A stretch of 64,000 bases of DNA from positions 248,001 through 312,000 of the forward strand of contig JASVEC010000043.1 in the NCBI GenBank assembly GCA_030770535.1, given 5' to 3'. Shown in pieces: positions 58,088 to 64,000 of this stretch. A program made the translations under genes and the position numbers. Position 1 is the first letter of the stretch, and every line of letters starts with the position of its first letter. Origin of the DNA: Batkoa obscura (lineage: Eukaryota > Entomophthoromycota > Entomophthoromycetes > Entomophthorales > Batkoaceae). Below the pieces are notes generated by a model. It had not been told where the DNA came from. It did not search any database and worked only from the letters and a program-made list of their open reading frames with translations.

Positions 58088-58765
58088 ATGATACTACATA
58101 GTATAATGACTAAATTCCAATCCAAGAAAGTGTACCAAGATACATATTTTAATAACTCAATAGATACCTTGATCCCCATTTCCGATTGGAACTCAATGAA
58201 TGAAATCGAGTACGAGATAACTGAAAAACAAATTGGAAATACGGATTATTTGAAAATTAAGAGACAGAGCCAAGACATTTCCAGTAATCTGAAATTTAAA
58301 AGTAAAGGATATGGATACTCTTATCTTACTACTGAAAGTAAGCAAAGATTGGTGAGTATTTCTGAGAATGGTACCTCTACTAAGAAAGTATTGAAATGGA
58401 AAATTAAGTTGGAAGAGGAGACTCAAAATGAAAAACTAAAGTTCCAAAATATAGCGCTTGAAACTAGGGATGGTAAAGAGTACCTTATAGCTTATAATTC
58501 AGGCGGTGATATCAAAAAGCTAAAGCTCAATATAAATAGTAATTTAACAGAGTGGAAGCTGAATTCTTTAGATAATGGAAATCAAACGGTGTTAAATTTT
58601 AAGTTTCCTGTAATGAATTTGAGAAAAAGGGTTCAATTTAAAGTTGAAAGGGAGCATATTGGAATTTCAGAACTTGTGCTATTGCTGATTATCACTCATT
58701 TGTTGAGTTATAAGTCAAATATTGAAGCCTTTTTTAACTCATCTTCCATTAAGCTGGCTTTTTAA
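58088..58765 (+). CDS. Four-member family protein D (most divergent; unknown function)
   Basis: Single-exon 225-residue protein; the first true ATG is at 58088 (the frame extends to a TTG at 58082). It keeps the family skeleton with low identity: K-K-V-Y-Q start, LIPISDWN, YEITEKQIGNTDYLKIKR, LKFKSKGYG, YLTTESKQRLVSISE, KWKIKL, LETRDGKEYL and the final hydrophobic helix SELVLLLIITHLLSY. It is outside the recent gene-conversion events seen in A-C and so is useful for finding remote homologues. Function unknown; tubby/LURP-one-like fold suspected from the strand pattern and terminal helix. Confidence 0.85.
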   Translation: MILHSIMTKFQSKKVYQDTYFNNSIDTLIPISDWNSMNEIEYEITEKQIGNTDYLKIKRQSQDISSNLKFKSKGYGYSYLTTESKQRLVSISENGTSTKKVLKWKIKLEEETQNEKLKFQNIALETRDGKEYLIAYNSGGDIKKLKLNINSNLTEWKLNSLDNGNQTVLNFKFPVMNLRKRVQFKVEREHIGISELVLLLIITHLLSYKSNIEAFFNSSSIKLAF

Positions 58766-61700
58766 TTAACTTTTGACTGTAATCTTCTCCCTTTAATTTA
58801 ATAATCGATCAAATTTTAGTTTTTAATAAAATTTATAAAAACAGAGCTTTTGATTAATATTTTATAAATCTTCAGTGCTGACTTGATATGGTCTTTTATT
58901 TGAAATAGAACTTATTTAGATACATTATATAATCAAAGTTGTTGAAGAATTTAGCATTAAATAATGGCCTATAAATAAGGGTAAGATATAAATAAAAATA
59001 AATAAATTAACAATCAAACATTTATAAAAGTGTATATCTAAGAAAAATTTAGGGCCATTTTAGATAATTAACACCTGATGTTATATACTCAGACCGATCC
59101 CTGAGAGAACTAAAGATAGGGTTGAAGAAGCAGTTGAGTTAATTATTGATAATAAACAAATGTAAACTGAAGGTAAAGTTTTTAAGTCAAACAAATATTA
59201 CAAAAAGTTCTCTAATTAAATAAAAAAACAAAAAAATGTCAAAAAAATGCAATAAATTTAAAAACAAAATGTCAATATCAAAAGTAACACACACTATTCA
59301 AAATAAAACTTTATAGTATACAATTCATATGAGTATAAAACTATTTAAATTTTTGACTCAGTTTTATTATAACATGTAAAAAATGTTACTGTTTAATACA
59401 TTTTGTTGTAAAAATTAATCAAAGAAATTATAACTTTGATCTACTGTACGAAGTTATTTAAGATGTAATATAACCAATATCTTTCATAGTAATGTCTGAA
59501 CTCAATATGAATCTCGAGCAAGATAAGTTCCTTTATATAGCTGTAGTAACAAAGCATGAAGCAAAAACATTTCTCTTTAATAAATATTTATTTATTTTTT
59601 TATAGTCGAGCATTGTAGGATGCCCACTACCTTTATGCTCATATAACCCTAATCAATGGAATTTTTTAACTACTAGTAAGCAGTTATAATTATTTTTGAT
59701 ACCTGTTGTCTTGTTAAAAGGTGCAAAATCTTTAGCTACGCTATATAAACTCCCAATAATAGTGGTACCTTAACCATGCTTTTTAACTAATCTTTCCAAA
59801 TCATTAATATTGTTATACTTAAGATTATATATATTCAGCTCCCCAAGACCAATACTATCTCTAAAAGACCTACACAGAAGCCTATATATATATGTTATTT
59901 TCACTACCACATAAGGATTAAACAAGAGTAACATTGGCTACATGTTCTGGTTGAATGATCATAGTTACTTCTTTATTGATATATTCTGCTACCTTTTTCT
60001 AGAATAAACCTTGTGAGCCATCATCGGATACAAAAGCACCTGACATAACTACTTCAGAGTCATAACTAGCCACAGGTATAATCTTTGAAACTCACAGGTA
60101 ATTATTATCGCCGACAATGATACTATCTTTAGTAGATGGTAGCCTTATTAAAGTGCCGTTTATTACTCTATCGCCTTCAGGCGCTCTAGTCTCAAAGTAA
60201 TTTTTAAACTTTGCAATAAATTCCTGTTCCATTAAGTTGGGACCATTATTTGAAGTTTCTATGGTGTTTTTTTTCTCCTTTAACTAAAGCAGGTCTACAA
60301 TTAGGACTGTTATTAACTTGGGCAAATTGTCTTAGTTTTTGGATTTTTTAATAGTCTTACATTGACTTGCATTGGAATTTATAATAGCCAAATAAATCAG
60401 TTACTTTTACTTAGCAAAGAATGGTATACCTAATGATGGTTTATGTAGCCTTGAAAAATGGTAACAATCAAGCTATTTTCACCATTGAAATTAAAAGATT
60501 TATATATAGCTTCCGGATTTAGGATAAGTTGTCAGTTGGATATAATATATATGATGTGAGTCACTGGCTACATACTTTGTAACCATAGTTATTTTTAACA
60601 AGGTTACTACTATAATAGCTTAAATAGAGGCTTCTAAATTTATAGTAAATCGCCAATTACATGCAAAATTAATAGTAAATAGCTCTCAATTATGCTTGTG
60701 TAAACATCTTTGTATTTAATAAGTTTTTATTATAATAGTTTAAATGACATTCTCAGTTTCGTGTACTCTCTTGAATAAGTACGGTTTCGAATTTTCAATC
60801 AGTTTTTATGAAATGGAGGGAGATTTAATAAAAGAATAAAAAAGGTTATATCTACCATAAAATATTATATTTATACTTTTAATTCTTTATTCAATTGTTA
60901 ATTTTATCAAGCTATATTATGTACAGAAAAACTTTAGGGGTTTAATAAGTTAACTTTTGTAACGCATCCAAAGCAAAATCTTACGATTTTTTCTGAATTG
61001 AATTCTCTTCTTAACTAGCCATGGAACTTATGTCTAAAATGATTACTTTGGTTAATTTATTTGCTCAAAAAGTAAATATTTTTGTGCACTCACTTTAACT
61101 TGGATATGTTTTTTAACTTATTTTCCTATAAAATTAAGTTAAACTTCTATTATCAGCCTCAACTTTCAATTTGTAAAAAAAATTCAACCTGTTTCTAAAA
61201 AATTCGAGTTGATTTGAAAATAAGACTAATATAAAATTATATATTTTTCTGGGAGTTTAAATTGATAAATTATTTATTTGAACGTCAAGATATTTAAAAT
61301 TTTATTTATAATATCAAATTTTTGGATTTGTTTTAGATTAAATAGCTTTTTTATTGGTTCCACATCCAACAAGATGATATGGTTTATTTAAGTAAATTGT
61401 AAAGAATGAAAAGGAATAGAAGGTAAGATGTTAGAAGAATTCGGGGATACTGAGGGCTTTGAACATTTTGAGTGCTTTGGCGTTAGGTTTGGTACGGCGG
61501 AAAAGATATTCAAATTCCTTATAAAGGGATTTTTGTCATTCGAACAGCAGTATTTTATAAGAGGAAAACGCTAAGATTGATTTATAGTAGAGATTATGAA
61601 AGTTTCTGTGGACTACTCACACACTGAATAAAAAAATTAAATATCTTATTTTACAAAATCTAAGTGTGCGCAAAACTTTCGAGTCTAATATTTGGTGATT

Positions 61701-62364
61701 TTGACGTTGTCATAAATGTTAATAAATTATGATTTTTTGTATAGTTTTTTACTCGGTGATCAAGGTTTTATAATTTGTAATATAAATCACAAATATACTT
61801 ATAGTATTTTTTTAAAATACGTTTAATTAGTTAGTACTACCTTGTAAATCAACATCAGGCCCTAATTTTAATAGTACACTACTTTTAAAACTGTCTCAAA
61901 GTTTCAGGTGGTCAACTTTGAATGTTAATTTCTTACTAATTAGTATTTAAAAATAAGCTTTTTTTATAGTTATATTTGGCTTTCTCATATCAACGCTTAT
62001 ACAAATGTCACTTTTGTAAATTTTATATTAAATAAAATAACTTATTTTATCTCAGTTTAAAAGTGGGGCAGTTTTTGGAGGATATAACTAAAAATCATAA
62101 AAATTCAAATATCTCTTTATTTTTATTAATAACAACTTATGTAGCTTTTGGTATATAATTAAAAGATATATGGGATGTTCCATAGAAAATTTCAGCTCAA
62201 ATATGTCTATATTATATGATCATGGATCCATCAATCATAAGTTATTTGATATTCTTAATGCTTTTTAAAACATAAGTAATATGGTATAAATGCATTTTAT
62301 ATAAAGTAATAATAACAACAAATAGTATAAAAGGGAATTGATATACAAATCAATCAACCTAGAA
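58766..62364. other. 3.6-kb gene-poor region
   Basis: Mostly AT-rich DNA. The only structured part is a decayed coding relic (about 59480-60330, listed separately). No MITE copy and no tRNA. The last ~80 bases carry TATA-like sequence (AGTATAAAAG near 62325) of the MCMDC2-like gene. Confidence 0.45.
59480..60330 (-). pseudogene. Decayed protein-coding relic, family not recognised
   Basis: Higher GC than its surroundings and coding-like codon pattern on the minus strand, interrupted many times. No terminal repeats seen and no family recognised. It could be a remnant of a mobile or virus-derived element or of a host gene. Clearly broken and old. Confidence 0.45.
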
Positions 62365-64000
62365 ATGGATAAAAACATAGATTTATTCTCTAAAAAACCA
62401 ATTTACTCTTTTTCAACACTAGATAATTCAAGTAATGTGTTTAATGAGTTATCTTCTCAATCTACATTAACTACAAGCTACAAGACTCCTTTACCTTATA
62501 ACGCAAAAGTAATTTTATTCTTAGTTTTTTTAGTTTTTTTAGTTTTCTAATTTTTTATAGCAATTACCACCTTCTGATAATAAAGTTAATACTCGATATC
62601 ACCCAGAAGATAGTTACCGCTTTCCGATTGATCCAGAAGATTTCACTCGTTATGGTTATATTAAGAATTGTAATATTAATTATTAAACAATGATAAAAAT
62701 TACTAATATGTTTGAAGATATCATAAAGAATCATATGGGTGATATTCATCTTGGTATTGAAGAATCTAATCAATTGAAGATAAAAGTAAATATAAAGTAT
62801 ATTTCATTTTAATTATTAATACTTTTTATTAGATGAAATCAAATATCAATTATTATCGTATTAAATATGAGATTGATGTATTACATATGTTAAATTATAA
62901 TAGTAACTTCATTTATAATTAGAATTCTAGTATTTTATATTATTAGGTCTTATTGGAAATGAACTTTTGTTTCCAACAAAATTAGTTATTATTGAAGATG
63001 AATTTAAGTCAATTACTCTTGAATTATTACAATTGATACTCAATTGTTCACTTAAAATTATAACTGAACAAGTTGAAATCAAAATACGATTATTTAATTT
63101 ACCTAATTTAGAATTGTATTTTATTATTTATTTTAATAAAACTTTTACTTACTAATTTAGATTTACGCCAAGTACAATTAAGAAAGAACATTGTGATTAT
63201 TTCAACAAACAAAATGAACCATTTATAATTTTAAACGGAATTATTAATAGTATTTGGGAGAAAAGATATAAAATGTAATTATTAATTGATTAATTGATAA
63301 TTAATTAATAATAATAATACAATCAAATATTGATATAATATTTAGAATTACTAAAAAATATAACTGTCAAAATAGTTTATGTCGAGATAAAAATTATTTG
63401 ACTTCAAGTAAATTGAATATGAAATATAAAGTTATTAAAAGAACAGAAGCTAATTATTATTCCCCAATAACTACAAAGTAAATCAAATTAAATCAAATTA
63501 ATTTAATCTATTATTAATAGCTATTATTTAAATAGTATTGAATTACATAAATTAGATTTATTGTGTTCAAGTTGTTTAAAAAAAATGGAAGAAATCGTAG
63601 AAGATAGACTATACAAAGGTAATATAATATTTTATCTAAATTAATATTTTATCTAAATTAATATTTTATCTAAATTATTATTTTATCTAAATTAATATTT
63701 TATCTAAATTATTATTTTATCTAAATTAATATTTTATCTAAATTATTATTTTATCTAAATTATTATTTTTACAATTATTAGAAATTCAATGGATATTAAT
63801 AATAGAAAAAGGTAATAATGTTTGTAGTGTTATGTTACGTTGTGCCCTTTTATTACTTGAAAGTAAATAAAATAAATAAATAAAATAAAACATAATTAAA
63901 AATAAGATGATTTAATAAATAAATTTAATATTGGCCAAGAAATTCAATTTTTATGTAAGCCAACATATTTATTTAATTCGAAAGGTAAAATACAATTTAT
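62365..64000 (+). CDS. MCMDC2: MCMDC2-like protein (MCM-domain-containing 2), 5' part
   Basis: Ten exons up to the window edge: 62365-62508, 62561-62654, 62718-62785, 62833-62902, 62947-63115, 63161-63274, 63346-63477, 63536-63618, 63782-63862 and 63907 onward. All junctions keep frame. The order of blocks matches animal MCMDC2: YYRIKYEIDVLHML, IGNELLFPTK, KIRLFNLPNLE, a zinc-ribbon pair C-x4-C (CQNSLC) and C-x2-C (CSSCLKKM) around residue ~220-260, then INKFNIGQEIQFLCKPT, corresponding to the animal segment VNKMNIGNEY. MCMDC2 is a meiotic MCM-like protein promoting homologue repair and crossovers (REC in flies). The ATPase part lies beyond the window. The identification is by remembered sequence, not a search. 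Confidence 0.72.
63625..63769 (+). repeat. 17-bp minisatellite in an intron
   Basis: About 8.5 copies of TAATATTTTATCTAAAT with alternating AAT/ATT variants. It fills most of the 163-base intron 63619-63781 of the MCMDC2-like gene, leaving the GTAATA donor and the ATTATTAG acceptor free. Confidence 0.9.

Noticed and set aside
62338-62364. Upstream start for the MCMDC2-like gene
   Set aside because: The frame extends to a TTG only; the ATG at 62365 is the first proper start.

Overview
The window is AT-rich nuclear DNA with compact genes, introns mostly of 40-65 bases and conserved eukaryotic housekeeping genes. A Kin1-type kinase with a KA1 tail, a Dcd1-type dCMP deaminase with an N-terminal P-loop half, GARP subunit Vps54 and a Spc97/GCP2 protein suggest a fungus. 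TBC1D5, CHERP and MCMDC2 homologues, which budding yeast lacks, point to an early-diverging lineage rather than Dikarya. This placement is an inference; no rRNA is present to settle it.

Region by region. 1-12.8 kb is a secreted-protein region: a 1,667-residue cysteine-rich protein built around nine near-identical 396-bp repeats, a smaller relative with six modules, and a secreted phosphodiesterase-like enzyme, with long gene-poor spacers. 13.2-14.7 kb is a nest of short inverted-repeat elements. 15.2-23.1 kb holds a TBC1D5-like Rab GAP and VPS54, divergently arranged, then RTF2. 23.1-26.2 kb is empty apart from one short element and decayed sequence. 26.2-42.0 kb is dense: KIN1, a CHERP-like gene, two head-to-head CNNM/Mam3 paralogues (one with an apparent frameshift), a cyclin T/K-like gene with an RKNSL repeat array, MTQ2 and UBA1. 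42.1-44.8 kb has tRNA-Leu(CAA), tRNA-Arg(ACG), four more short elements and a small secreted protein. 45.0-50.6 kb has DCD1, RPT2 and GCP2. 51.6-58.8 kb is a lineage-specific island of four paralogous ~225-residue proteins sharing one promoter layout and interspersed with eight short elements. 58.8-62.3 kb is gene-poor with a decayed coding relic. 62.4 kb to the end is the 5' part of a many-exon MCMDC2-like gene.

The most unusual material is (a) the four-gene family, with a shared CGGGGAGA-to-TATA promoter module and a 342-bp tract identical between two inverted copies although the flanks are diverged; (b) a family of at least 18 imperfectly palindromic ~105-bp MITE-like elements; (c) the homogenised 9 x 132-residue array of CW-motif modules; and (d) an MCMDC2-like gene whose intron carries a 17-bp minisatellite. 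Exon maps were worked out by hand from splice signals, reading frame and family conservation.
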